A DNA stretch of 36,558 nucleotides, taken from VFKU01 sp964411925. GTDB lineage: Bacteria > Hydrogenedentota > Hydrogenedentia > Hydrogenedentales > GCA-2746185. A program made the translations under genes and the position numbers. The DNA lies in NCBI GenBank assembly GCA_964411925.1, contig CAYPNI010000033.1, positions 1 through 36,558 on the forward strand, given 5' to 3'. Under the pieces are notes generated by a model, which searched no databases, was not told the DNA's origin, and saw only the letters and a list, made by a program, of their open reading frames with translations. This document shows, piece by piece, positions 1-8,071 of the stretch. How positions within the stretch are numbered: the stretch's first letter is position 1; each line of letters opens with the position of its first letter.

Positions 1-1
1 C

Positions 2-1384
2 GTCTGGCAGGGGCCGCCGTTGGGGATGGCGGACGATCTCGTCTTTGCGCCGGACGGCACGCTGGTGTGGACCTCGTTCATGCTGGGCAAGGTGCATGCG
101 CGCAAGGGCGACGGACCGGTCCGGGAACTCGCGACCGATCTGCCGGGCATCAATTCGCTGGCGTTTCACCCGGACGGCCGACTGTTTGCCACGCAAGTGT
201 TCCTGGGCGACGCGCTGCACGAAATCGACCCGGCGGGCGTGAAACCTGCCCGCAAGATCATGGAGGGGATGGGCGGGCTCAACGGCTTCCAGTTCGGCCC
301 GGACGGCAAACTCTACGGCCCGCTCTGGTTCAAGGGCGAGGTGGTGCGGGTGGACGTTGACGCGGCGACGATCGAGCGGGTCGCGAGCGGTTTCAGCGTG
401 CCCGCGGCGGCCAATTTCGGGCCGGACGGACTGCTCTACGTGCTCGATACGGTCGAGGGGACCGTGGTGCGCGTAAACATCGAGACCGGACAACAGGAGA
501 ATTTCGCGACGATTCGCACGGGCCTGGACAATCTCGACTTCGACGCGAGCGGCAAGTTGTACGTCACCGGAATGGCCGAGGCCGCGATCTTCAACGTGAA
601 CCTCAACGACGGGTGGTTCCGCCGAATCACGGATGCGCCTCTCGTGATGCCGACGGACCTGGACTATCACGACGGAACGCTCTATGTCGCCGATCTCTTC
701 TCCGTGCGTGCCGTGAACCCGCAAACCAAAGAGTCGGAGGCCTTCGTCCGCGCGCCAATCCTCGAGTATGCCTTCGGCATCGACGTGTCGGACCGGTATA
801 TCCACACGGCGAGCTGGTTCAACAGCGCCGCGCAGACCTTCGACCGCGAGACGCACGCGCTTGTCGCGACGTACCACGATCTTCCGACGGCATACGACGT
901 GCTCGAGGACGCTGACGGGTCGGTGCTCGTCCTGCAGATGTTCGGCGGCTCGATCACGCGTCTGCATCCGGACGATCCGCATGCGCGCGAGCCGGTCGCG
1001 CGGGGCCTCCCCGGCGCCACGGCCATGGCGCGCGGCAATGACGGCGCCGTCTACGTGACGCTCTACGGCAAGGGTGAAGTCGCCCGGGTGGACCTCGCGA
1101 CGGGGGACGTGAGGCCCGTGGTCACGGGGCTGTCCAAACCCGAGGGAATTACGGTGACTCCCGCGGGCCGCCTGTTGGTGATGGAGGAAGGCGGCCGGCT
1201 GGTCGATGCGGACCCGAAGACCGGCGCTACGGCCGCCTTGGCCGAAGGCCTGAACGTCTCGCTTGGCGTGCCTCCGTCACTGCCGCCGATGGGCTATACC
1301 TGCGGCGTAGCCATCGCCCCAACCGGCGAGATTTACCTGTCGTCGCAGGCCCAGGACGCCATATTACTATTGACAAATAAGTGA
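2..1384 (+). CDS. SMP-30/NHL-type beta-propeller protein, 5' end outside window
   Basis: The reading frame is open to the left edge (no stop from base 2), so the gene is partial and the TTG near base 20 is probably not the real start. About 450 residues are visible, made of repeated blade-like units with recurring FGPDG/HPDG/PDG-LYV motifs, as in SMP-30/gluconolactonase/LRE-like and NHL six-bladed propellers. Two similar halves can be seen (up to about residue 220, then 270-450), which suggests a duplicated or continuous seven-plus-blade propeller. No catalytic residues can be assigned with confidence. In this family members are lactonases, esterases or binding scaffolds. The signal peptide, if any, is off the window. 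It ends with TGA just upstream of a strong promoter for the next gene. Confidence 0.75.
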   Translation, partial: VWQGPPLGMADDLVFAPDGTLVWTSFMLGKVHARKGDGPVRELATDLPGINSLAFHPDGRLFATQVFLGDALHEIDPAGVKPARKIMEGMGGLNGFQFGPDGKLYGPLWFKGEVVRVDVDAATIERVASGFSVPAAANFGPDGLLYVLDTVEGTVVRVNIETGQQENFATIRTGLDNLDFDASGKLYVTGMAEAAIFNVNLNDGWFRRITDAPLVMPTDLDYHDGTLYVADLFSVRAVNPQTKESEAFVRAPILEYAFGIDVSDRYIHTASWFNSAAQTFDRETHALVATYHDLPTAYDVLEDADGSVLVLQMFGGSITRLHPDDPHAREPVARGLPGATAMARGNDGAVYVTLYGKGEVARVDLATGDVRPVVTGLSKPEGITVTPAGRLLVMEEGGRLVDADPKTGATAALAEGLNVSLGVPPSLPPMGYTCGVAIAPTGEIYLSSQAQDAILLLTNK

Positions 1385-1409
1385 GAATTGAGCGCAAAGC
1401 TATTGTTTT

Positions 1410-1439
1410 TTGTCATCTGTGTTGCTCTGGGGGTAGAAT
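1410..1439 (+). promoter_or_regulatory. sigma70-like promoter of the His-rich lipoprotein gene
   Basis: TTGTCA (1410-1415), 18 bp spacer, TAGAAT (1434-1439); each box matches the consensus at 5 of 6 positions. Predicted transcription start is near 1446, giving a leader of about 30 nt with a GGAGG ribosome site at 1464-1468. Confidence 0.6.
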
Positions 1440-1477
1440 CCAGCTGTGGCGGGGGCCACCTTCGGAGGGGCTGAAAT

Positions 1478-1990
1478 ATGCGCTCGTTCTGGATCCTGTT
1501 GTGTGCGCTCGTCGTCGTCGCCGGTCTGCCGGCATGTGAATCGAACGGGAATGGCGGCTACCGCGTCACCGTGGAGAGCCCGCCCTCACACCCGCACGGC
1601 TGGTCCAACGACAGCCGGGACCGCCGCGGCCCACCGCCCCACGCCCCGGCGCACGGCTACCGCCACAAGCATCACGACCATGGCCACGACTATGACCTCG
1701 TCTACGATTCCGGTGTGCGTTGTTACTCGGTTGCGGGGTACCGCGACGTGTATTACAACGACGGCGCCTACTTCCGGTTTGGCAAGGACGGCTGGCAGGT
1801 CAGCGCCTCGTTCGGGGACGATGCCCGGTGGGACTATTGCCCCGAGAGCCGCCTGCCCGGAGGCCTGAAGGTGAAGTACAAGGACAAGGGCCACGACGGC
1901 AAGGGCGAAGGCAAAGGTAAGGGCCAAGGTAAGGGCAAGAACAAGCAGAAGTATTCGTCGGCCGATCACTGGGGCAAGTACGGTTCTTGA
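1478..1990 (+). CDS. Small His-rich/Lys-Gly-rich lipoprotein of unknown function
   Basis: 170 residues. The N terminus is a lipoprotein signal peptide with lipobox L-P-A-C ending at Cys20, so the mature protein is probably membrane-anchored in the periplasm or outer membrane. Residues about 37-67 are rich in His, Pro and Asp/Arg (an HxHDHGHD-like cluster) and could bind metal. A short central domain with Tyr/Trp and Cys residues (about 70-125) precedes a low-complexity Lys/Gly tail with repeated GKG units. The ATG at 1478 is chosen because GGAGG lies 9 nt upstream and a promoter precedes it. I do not recognise the family. A metal-binding or anion/polymer-binding role is only a guess from composition. 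Confidence 0.75.
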   Translation: MRSFWILLCALVVVAGLPACESNGNGGYRVTVESPPSHPHGWSNDSRDRRGPPPHAPAHGYRHKHHDHGHDYDLVYDSGVRCYSVAGYRDVYYNDGAYFRFGKDGWQVSASFGDDARWDYCPESRLPGGLKVKYKDKGHDGKGEGKGKGQGKGKNKQKYSSADHWGKYGS

Positions 1991-2000
1991 TTCTGACCGG

Positions 2001-3050
2001 TCACGTTACACGGACGGCCTTTCGGGTGCGCGCGCTCCTGTAAATCGCCCCGAGTAGCGCGACCGCCTTGCGGCCTTCGTCACCGCTGATGGCCGGCGGT
2101 CGGCCGGTGCGAATCGCGCGGACGAAATCCTCGATCTGGCGGCGGTGGCCTTCGATCTTGAGTCCCTTGAGGGGATCGCTCGCGCCCGTGCCCAGTTCGG
2201 ACTCGCGATTCATCGCGGCGAGGATCTTCTTGTCTTCGGGGCGTTTCTTGGCGAATTCCCAAAACACGATTTTTCCATCCTCGATGGCGGCGCTGCCGGC
2301 TGTTCCGTGGACTTCGACGCGCGCGGGGTGGCCGGGATAAATCGCGGTACTGCCTTCGATGACGCCTTGCGCGCCGTTTTCGAAATCGAGCAGTACCGTG
2401 GCGAGATCTTCGACTTCGATGCCCTTGTGCGCGACGGTGGCCGTGCGCGCGTAGACGCTTCTCACGGGCCCCATGAACCACTGGAGCAGGTCAATCTGGT
2501 GGATGCCCTGGTTCATCAGCGCGCCGCCGCCGTCGAGCTTCCACGTGCCGCGCCAGGCGCCGGAGTCGTAGTACGCCTGCGACCGGTACCACTTGACGTA
2601 CGCGTCGCCCAGGACGAGCTTGCCGAACCGCCCCTGGTCGATCGCCTTGCGCACGAGCTGCCCGGCCTCAGCAAAACGGTATTGAAAGATGCAGCCGAGC
2701 ATGACGCGGTTCTGTTTGCACGCCTGCAGAATCCGGTCGACTCGCGCCGTTGTAACCTCCAGAGGCTTTTCGGACATGACGTGTTTGCCGGCGCGCGCGA
2801 CCTTGACGGCGAGATCCGCACGGAGTCCGCTGGGCACGCACAAGGAGACCGCATGCAATCCGGGATGTTTCAGCATCGCTCCGAGATCGGTGTACGCGGT
2901 GCCGCCGTATTTCTGGGCGAATTCCTTCGCGAGTTCGGCGCGCGTGTCGCACACGGCGACGAGCCGCGCGCCCTTGACCGCATTCACCGCCTGCGCATGC
3001 ACCGGGCCGATGTTCCCCAGCCCGACGATTCCATAGCCGACTTCTTTCAT
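2001..3050 (-). CDS. Gfo/Idh/MocA family NAD(P)-dependent oxidoreductase
   Basis: 349 residues from the ATG at 3050 (an in-frame TTG one codon upstream is also possible; AGGGGA lies 7-10 nt upstream of either). The N-terminal Rossmann fold shows GLGNIG at residues 10-15. The family signature EKP is at 94-96, and the C-terminal catalytic half shows the G-I-H-x-x-D pattern (His184, Asp187). Members oxidise or reduce hydroxyls of sugars, inositols and related polyols in the cytoplasm. The exact substrate cannot be told from sequence. It is divergent from a sodium:solute symporter, so the two may take up and process the same compound (inference). Confidence 0.9.
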   Translation of the reverse strand: MKEVGYGIVGLGNIGPVHAQAVNAVKGARLVAVCDTRAELAKEFAQKYGGTAYTDLGAMLKHPGLHAVSLCVPSGLRADLAVKVARAGKHVMSEKPLEVTTARVDRILQACKQNRVMLGCIFQYRFAEAGQLVRKAIDQGRFGKLVLGDAYVKWYRSQAYYDSGAWRGTWKLDGGGALMNQGIHQIDLLQWFMGPVRSVYARTATVAHKGIEVEDLATVLLDFENGAQGVIEGSTAIYPGHPARVEVHGTAGSAAIEDGKIVFWEFAKKRPEDKKILAAMNRESELGTGASDPLKGLKIEGHRRQIEDFVRAIRTGRPPAISGDEGRKAVALLGAIYRSARTRKAVRVT

Positions 3051-3104
3051 CAACGTGACGTCCCCTGATCCGATATGACCGCGCGGGAGCGCGGCACTTC
3101 TTTG

Positions 3105-3168
3105 CGAGCATCGCCATCGTAATCGTTAACGTCGCCGGGAATCGAGGCATGGCCGACGGCGATGCTCG
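3105..3168. repeat. 11-bp perfect inverted repeat in the divergent intergenic region
   Basis: CGAGCATCGCC at 3105-3115 and its exact reverse complement at 3158-3168, 42 bp apart, between the oxidoreductase (minus) and the symporter (plus). The placement suits a paired operator. A smaller hairpin, CCGCGC/GCGCGG at 3079-3094, lies in the oxidoreductase leader. Confidence 0.35.
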
Positions 3169-3208
3169 TGGCGCCGTGCGCAAGACAGATCCGCGGCCCG
3201 GCGCGAGG

Positions 3209-3237
3209 TTGCCCGACGGGGCATCCCCTGTTACCAT
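3209..3237 (+). promoter_or_regulatory. sigma70-like promoter of the symporter gene
   Basis: TTGCCC (3209-3214), 17 bp, TACCAT (3232-3237) preceded by TGT (extended -10). The predicted transcription start near 3244 leaves a 19-20 nt leader containing the purine-rich ribosome site. It therefore supports the start at 3263 over the longer reading frame from 3149. Confidence 0.5.
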
Positions 3238-3262
3238 GCGAAACTTAGGGAGAGGGAGACGA

Positions 3263-4975
3263 ATGCTGCTTGGATTGCGCGCCGCGGACTGGTTCACGCT
3301 GCTGTTGTACGTCGGATTGACCGTGTGGGCCGGGCTGGCGGCAACGCGCAAGGTCAAGGACACGATTGACTTCTTCATGGGGGGCAGGCGGTTCGGCAAG
3401 GCCTTCCTGATCTTCTTCGCGTTCGGCGCGGGCACAAGCGGCAACGACGCGGTGGGCGTCTCGTCGAAGACGTACACCTCGGGACTTTCCGGAATCTGGT
3501 ACCAGTGGCTCTGGCTGTTCTGTACGCCGTTCTACTGGCTGATCGCGCCCATCATGCGGCGGATGCGCTGTCTCACCACGGGCGATTTCTTCGAATACCG
3601 GTACGACGGGAGCGTTTCGGCGCTGTATACGTTTGTCGGCGTCATCCAACTGACGCTGAACATCGGCGTGATACAGCTGGGCGCCGGTTCGATGATCGAA
3701 GGCATCACGGGCGGCGCGATCTCCCGCAACGCGGCGATCATCGGGATGACGGTGCTGATGCTCGGATACGGCGTGGCGGGCGGCCTCTCCGCGGCGGTGG
3801 TGACGGATTTCCTGCAGGGCATCCTGACTGTCGTGTTGTCGTTCATCCTGTTGCCGTTCGCGCTGGATGCAGTGGGTGGGTTTGCGGGGCTGCACGAAGT
3901 CATCGAGCGTGAATTTCCCAATCAGCAGATGTTCAGCCTGTCGACGCCCGGCGAGATCAATCTGTTCTGGATCGGGATGCTGGGCCTGAACTCGCTCATC
4001 GGAATCGTCACACAACCGCACATCATCGGCGTGTGCGCGGCCGGCCGGACCGAAATGGACGGGCGTGTGGGCTTCGCTGGAGGCAACCTGATCAAGCGGG
4101 TTTGCACGATCGCGTGGACGATCGTCGGGCTGTGCGCGATCGTGATGTACCTCGATACGGACATCCATCCGGATTCCGTCTTCGGGCAGGCCGCGAAAGA
4201 CTTGTTGCCGGGCGTGGCCCCGGGCCTCGTGGGGCTGTTCCTCGCCGCGTTGATCGCGTCCGTGGTGTCGTCGACGAACGCGTTCATGGTGTCGTCATCG
4301 GGCTTGTTCACGCAAAACTTCTATCGCCGCTGGCTCGTACGCGATCGCGATGACAAGCACTACGTGTGGGTCGGCCGGATGTCCGGCCTCGTCATCGTGA
4401 TCATCGGTGTGTGGTTCTCGTTCCAGTTCCCAAACGTGCCGAGCGGACTCGTGATGTTCTTCAAACTTCAGGCGATGATGGGCCCCGCGTTCTGGATTGG
4501 TCTCGTGTGGCGGCGCGCGACGCCCATCGGGGCGTGGGCCGCGACGCTCGGCGCGTTCGGCATTCTATGGGCCACGAGCCAGGCGTGGTTCCACTCCTGG
4601 GCCGCCGGGAGCCTGCCCGAGTACATGATTTGGAACGGGAAATTTCGCGATTCGTGGCAGATGCTGTTCTATCTCGTCGTGGGTTTCGGCCTTGGAATTC
4701 TCGTCAGCCTTGTCACGCCGCGCGTGCCCGCGATCCGGCTCGATCGCGTGTTCAACGCGATCCGCACACCGGTATTGACCACGGAGCCGAACACCCCTGA
4801 ACCGTTCATGCTGCCGCCCGGCCTGCCGGTCGCGAATCCGCGCAAAGTGATCGATCACCCGGACCTCGAAATCTACTGGCCTTCGCGCATCGCGTGGTCC
4901 GGCTTCGCGATTTTCTGGGTCTTCGTCGCCCTGCTCATCGGCTTCGTGTATTGGATGGCCGGCTGGGGCGCATAA
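3263..4975 (+). CDS. Sodium:solute symporter (SSS family)
   Basis: 570 residues from the ATG at 3263, which follows a GGGAGAGGGAGA ribosome site; the frame is open back to 3149 but that part contains the promoter. It is a polytopic membrane protein of about 13 predicted helices, with the family's first loop (GGRRFG near residue 40), a conserved GxGTSGNDAVG stretch near 50-60 and a long cytoplasmic segment before the last helix. SSS transporters couple Na+ entry to uptake of sugars, polyols, amino acids or organic acids. The divergent Gfo/Idh/MocA gene makes a sugar or polyol the more likely substrate (inference). Transcription probably ends near the inverted repeat just downstream. Confidence 0.9.
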   Translation: MLLGLRAADWFTLLLYVGLTVWAGLAATRKVKDTIDFFMGGRRFGKAFLIFFAFGAGTSGNDAVGVSSKTYTSGLSGIWYQWLWLFCTPFYWLIAPIMRRMRCLTTGDFFEYRYDGSVSALYTFVGVIQLTLNIGVIQLGAGSMIEGITGGAISRNAAIIGMTVLMLGYGVAGGLSAAVVTDFLQGILTVVLSFILLPFALDAVGGFAGLHEVIEREFPNQQMFSLSTPGEINLFWIGMLGLNSLIGIVTQPHIIGVCAAGRTEMDGRVGFAGGNLIKRVCTIAWTIVGLCAIVMYLDTDIHPDSVFGQAAKDLLPGVAPGLVGLFLAALIASVVSSTNAFMVSSSGLFTQNFYRRWLVRDRDDKHYVWVGRMSGLVIVIIGVWFSFQFPNVPSGLVMFFKLQAMMGPAFWIGLVWRRATPIGAWAATLGAFGILWATSQAWFHSWAAGSLPEYMIWNGKFRDSWQMLFYLVVGFGLGILVSLVTPRVPAIRLDRVFNAIRTPVLTTEPNTPEPFMLPPGLPVANPRKVIDHPDLEIYWPSRIAWSGFAIFWVFVALLIGFVYWMAGWGA

Positions 4976-4984
4976 GCCCAATTC

Positions 4985-5051
4985 TTCACCACGAAGGCAC
5001 GAAGAACACGAAGCGATTGAAACTTCGTGTTCTTCGTGCCTTCGTGGTGAA
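4985..5051. repeat. 29-bp perfect inverted repeat of the CACGAAG type
   Basis: Left arm 4985-5013 and right arm 5023-5051 are exact reverse complements around a 9-nt loop. The arms carry the periodic unit (A)CACGAAG. It lies between two convergent genes and could fold into a very stable RNA hairpin on either strand, acting as a bidirectional terminator. There is no T run, so it is better described as a dispersed repeat than as a classical intrinsic terminator. A degenerate relative is present at 8287-8390. Confidence 0.85.
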
Positions 5052-5056
5052 AACGA

Positions 5057-6226
5057 TCAGTTGCGACTATCGGCGGACGCATAGAATTTCCTCTTGAGCT
5101 TCAAAAAATGCTTCTCGTACGCGTGCCAACTTACCCAGGCGATGCCCCAGGACAGAATCGCAACCGCGACCGCGCGGAAGGCGAGCGCGGCGTTCTCTGA
5201 GCCAAACCGATCGGTAAGCGTATCGAGCGGCAAGATCTTCGAGAAGAGCAGTCCGTACAGGCCCCAGTGGAAAATGTAGATCGCGTAGCTGTACTTGCCG
5301 TAGGAGCGCAGGACGGGGTTACGTATCAGCCAGCGGAACGGGCCGCGCGGGTTTCCCGCCAGAGCAAACACGACGAGCGATGCGTACAGCAGCGTGAACC
5401 CGGTGTACGCGCGTGTCTGTACCGGCGCGAACAATTGGAAGAAGTGGCCGAACTCGACGCCAACGCCGAGCAGCACCCACAGCGCGAGTATCGCGACCCA
5501 CGGCGCGCAGGCCGCGAGGCGGTCGAGTCCGCCTTTGCCGCGCGCGACGGCCGCGACGAACGCTCCCGCCGCGAGGTCGTCCAGCCGGCACAAAGTGAAG
5601 AAGTAAGGCGCGGCGTTGTATTGCTCCGTCGCGAAGTGGATGCGCAGCGCCCACGCGCCGAAAAAGCACGCAACGCAGACGCCGATGAGCTGCCGGCGCG
5701 TCGTCATGAGCACGATAAGCGGCCAGACGAGGTAGAACTGCTCCTCAACGGACAGCGACCAGAAGTGGAGAACCTCCACCCAGTCGCCCGCGAAGGGATT
5801 CGTTCCGATGTCCGCGTAGAAGGACGTGTAGATGTTCATCGTGTATGTCCACAGCCACGCCTGGTGCTGCGCGACGCTGCGAAAACCATCCGTGTCGAGC
5901 GCGGGGAACCACGGCGCGACGACGAATGTGAGGAACAGCACGAGGTAATATAGCGGGAAGATGCGCAGCGTGCGCCGCGCATAGAAGTTTCGGAAGTAGT
6001 TCGGCTTCGTTTTCGCGTCGAGCAGGATGCCCGTGATTAGAAAGCCGGACAGGACGAAGAACAGACTCACGCCTGTCCACCCGACCGTCGCGGTCCGCCA
6101 ATAGTCGCCAAGATAGTGAGACGCGATGACCAGCAGGATGGCGACGCCGCGCAGGCCGTCCAGCTCGGGCACGAACCCGCGCGGCAGCGCCGTTGTGCGC
6201 GCGTCCGATCGGCCGTGCTCAGTCAC
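5057..6226 (-). CDS. Acyltransferase family 3 (OafA/YrhL-type) membrane protein
   Basis: 389 residues with about ten hydrophobic segments. The family motifs are clear: ELDGLRG near residue 21, FFVLSGFLIT near 56, ARRTLRIFPLYY near 85, and the SLSVEEQFYLVWP signature near 155. These enzymes move acetyl or other acyl groups from the cytoplasm to sugars of exported polysaccharides, peptidoglycan or lipids. The gene starts at a GTG only 6 bp after the stop of the upstream DUF3500 gene and has no clear ribosome site of its own, so the two are probably cotranscribed and translationally coupled. The acceptor substrate is unknown. Confidence 0.9.
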   Translation of the reverse strand: MTEHGRSDARTTALPRGFVPELDGLRGVAILLVIASHYLGDYWRTATVGWTGVSLFFVLSGFLITGILLDAKTKPNYFRNFYARRTLRIFPLYYLVLFLTFVVAPWFPALDTDGFRSVAQHQAWLWTYTMNIYTSFYADIGTNPFAGDWVEVLHFWSLSVEEQFYLVWPLIVLMTTRRQLIGVCVACFFGAWALRIHFATEQYNAAPYFFTLCRLDDLAAGAFVAAVARGKGGLDRLAACAPWVAILALWVLLGVGVEFGHFFQLFAPVQTRAYTGFTLLYASLVVFALAGNPRGPFRWLIRNPVLRSYGKYSYAIYIFHWGLYGLLFSKILPLDTLTDRFGSENAALAFRAVAVAILSWGIAWVSWHAYEKHFLKLKRKFYASADSRN

Positions 6227-6232
6227 GCGCGG

Positions 6233-7288
6233 TCAGATTGCCCCATCGACGACGCTCATGAGCGCGCGCCGGTGATATGCCTGATGATGGTCGCGCAAAA
6301 CGTCGCGACCGAAATCGCCGGCGAAGTCGCGCCAGACGGTGTGCGAATGGTTCGCTCCGTTCTGCGTGTTGTCGTATTCGAATACGAACGTCGGACCCTG
6401 CACGCGGTAGTAGTTCCCTTCGCCGGGGCCCGTCCCGCCGAGCCAGTAAAATCGCACGCCCTCCAGTCCGGCCGCCTTCACTTTGGCGATGCGCGCGCCC
6501 GCAACGCCGGGGCGCTGCACGCCGGCCGCGGTCTCGACGATCTTCATCAGCGCGGCCTGTTGGCCGGGAGTCAGCTCCGCGAACCTGATGCCCTGCTGGG
6601 CGTCGGGCGGCGTTGCCACGGGGTCGAAACGCGTCAGGATGTCCGCGGGCGCCTTGTCCCGACCGATCGCGATCGCGCGCTGGTTCTCGTCCAACGCCGC
6701 GAGCAGTGCGCGTCCCAAGTCTTCGTATTCGCCGATGGCGCGGAAACCCTTCTTGGGTCCCACGCGCACTTCCTGCGGGTTCGCGCCGAAGAATTGAGGC
6801 GTCGAAGCGATCATCTTCCCGTCGCGCATCGTGAAGTTGAGCGAGATGTGATGCCCCTCGAATCGCAGTCCCCAGGCGCCCGTGTCCGAAGGCGTGCCGA
6901 AGATCGCCACGTAGTACTTCTGGGGGTCGCGCACGTCCCCGGACTCGCCCATGTCGTCCCTCAGCACCTGCTCGAGGCTCTGGACGCGCTGAACCGTATC
7001 CAGACCTGCGGCGCTCAGCGCAGTGCGCATCATCGCCCACGCGTGATCCTGTTGGAGCGGCGACTGTTCGCCAATCGGCAGGCCTGCGCGCACCTGGGGC
7101 AGGTACGTCCAGTTCGTGCGCTCGGTGGAATCGAACGGCATCGCGGCCTTGGCGCGCTGCGCGTCGTCGAGCACGGCGAGCCAGGCGCTGGCGCTCGTCA
7201 CAAGTCCGGCCGCAGCCTCGGTCGCGTCGTCTTCCGCGGACACGCCCGAGCACGTCACCACCAATGCCATCGCCAGGAAAGTGCGCAC
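6233..7288 (-). CDS. DUF3500 family secreted protein
   Basis: 351 residues from a GTG at 7288, with GGAGGAC 7 nt upstream. An N-terminal signal peptide (about residues 1-18, ending VSA) predicts export. The rest matches the DUF3500 pattern: a WxxLRFEGHHISLNF-like core near residue 140, then the TPxFFGANP motif near 165, then a His/Tyr-rich C terminus with NGANHSHTVWRDFxxDFG near 305-325. The biochemical role of DUF3500 is not established. Conserved His and Asp residues near the C terminus could suggest a hydrolase-like site (speculative). It is the first gene of a unit with the acyltransferase, and a TATGAT hexamer at 7319-7324 (minus) is a possible -10 box. Confidence 0.85.
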   Translation of the reverse strand: MRTFLAMALVVTCSGVSAEDDATEAAAGLVTSASAWLAVLDDAQRAKAAMPFDSTERTNWTYLPQVRAGLPIGEQSPLQQDHAWAMMRTALSAAGLDTVQRVQSLEQVLRDDMGESGDVRDPQKYYVAIFGTPSDTGAWGLRFEGHHISLNFTMRDGKMIASTPQFFGANPQEVRVGPKKGFRAIGEYEDLGRALLAALDENQRAIAIGRDKAPADILTRFDPVATPPDAQQGIRFAELTPGQQAALMKIVETAAGVQRPGVAGARIAKVKAAGLEGVRFYWLGGTGPGEGNYYRVQGPTFVFEYDNTQNGANHSHTVWRDFAGDFGRDVLRDHHQAYHRRALMSVVDGAI

Positions 7289-7358
7289 GCGCCGTCCTCC
7301 ACGTTCGATTCAGCCGACATCATACGCGGCGAAATGAGCAATGTGCGATCTTCGTCCA

Positions 7359-7387
7359 TTGCCCGTTTTCGGCTCCGCCCGTATACT
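7359..7387 (+). promoter_or_regulatory. Promoter directly abutting the HTH gene (leaderless candidate)
   Basis: TTGCCC (7359-7364), 17 bp, TATACT (7382-7387). The second ATG of the gene (7394) is exactly 6 nt after the -10 box, where transcription would start. No Shine-Dalgarno sequence is present. Confidence 0.55.
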
Positions 7388-7393
7388 ATGGCC

Positions 7394-8071
7394 ATGGAGT
7401 TGACGTTGACACCGGGGGATGTCGCGCGGACACTCGGGCTTGAGCCCGATGTCGTCGTTAATCTCCTGGAACGCGGCTACCTCTCCGGGTTCCGGCATGG
7501 CGACTCGTGGCTGATACACAAGAAGGCGCTCATCGCGGACCTTGAACGCCTGCAGCGCCAGCTCAAGCCGGCCCCGCCGATCGCGCTCGCGCCGCGCGCC
7601 GATACGTCGTTCCGAATCCCGCCCGAGATGATGCCGCCGGCGATCCGCCTGCCGGAAAAGAGCGTGTTCCCCGAGCGCTTCGCGATCCACATCGAGGTCG
7701 ACAACGATTCGGACTACGCCGGCGAATTCGCGTTGTATCTCGGCACGGAAAACATGGACGGGCCGTGGGAGGTTCGCCGCGCGCCGGAGTGCATCGAGGA
7801 CGATTCCGAGATTCTCGTGCGCGGGCCGATTCAGCCGGGCACGGTCGCGCAGTTCTTCGATGCGACGCTGATGGGACATCTCGGCGACCGCCTCTTCCTC
7901 GCGATCCCCGAACAGCGCGGCGTTGACGAGGCGTTCGAACGTGTGTTCGTGCTCGAGGACGATCTGTCGCTTCGCCTGACCGTGCAGAACCGCGGATTGC
8001 TCGGCCGCAAACGCGGCGTGCGCGTCAAGCATCTGCGTGGCCGCGAACTCCCCCGCACGGGCACGGAATAA
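7394..8071 (+). CDS. Excisionase/MerR-like helix-turn-helix protein with C-terminal domain of unknown function
   Basis: 225 residues from the ATG at 7394; an ATG two codons upstream (7388) is in frame but would lie upstream of the predicted transcript start. The frame is open much further upstream, but that part is antisense to the DUF3500 gene. Residues about 5-50 (TPGDVARTLGLEPDVV, then RGYLSGFRHGDSWLI) look like the helix-turn-helix of excisionase/MerR-type DNA-binding domains (HTH_17). After a Pro-rich linker, residues about 95-215 form a beta-rich, acidic domain I do not recognise. Likely a regulator; its targets are unknown. Confidence 0.75.
   Translation: MELTLTPGDVARTLGLEPDVVVNLLERGYLSGFRHGDSWLIHKKALIADLERLQRQLKPAPPIALAPRADTSFRIPPEMMPPAIRLPEKSVFPERFAIHIEVDNDSDYAGEFALYLGTENMDGPWEVRRAPECIEDDSEILVRGPIQPGTVAQFFDATLMGHLGDRLFLAIPEQRGVDEAFERVFVLEDDLSLRLTVQNRGLLGRKRGVRVKHLRGRELPRTGTE

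Noticed and set aside
1880..1950. Possible tandem DNA repeat
   Set aside because: It is the coding part of the Lys/Gly tail of the lipoprotein; units are irregular in length and do not form a DNA repeat array.
3149..3262. Longer N terminus for the symporter
   Set aside because: The extension has no membrane or signal character and contains the promoter; the ATG at 3263 has the ribosome site.
6116..7387. Long upstream extension of the HTH reading frame
   Set aside because: It runs antisense through the DUF3500 gene, has Arg/Ala-rich shadow composition, and the promoter abuts the start at 7388/7394.
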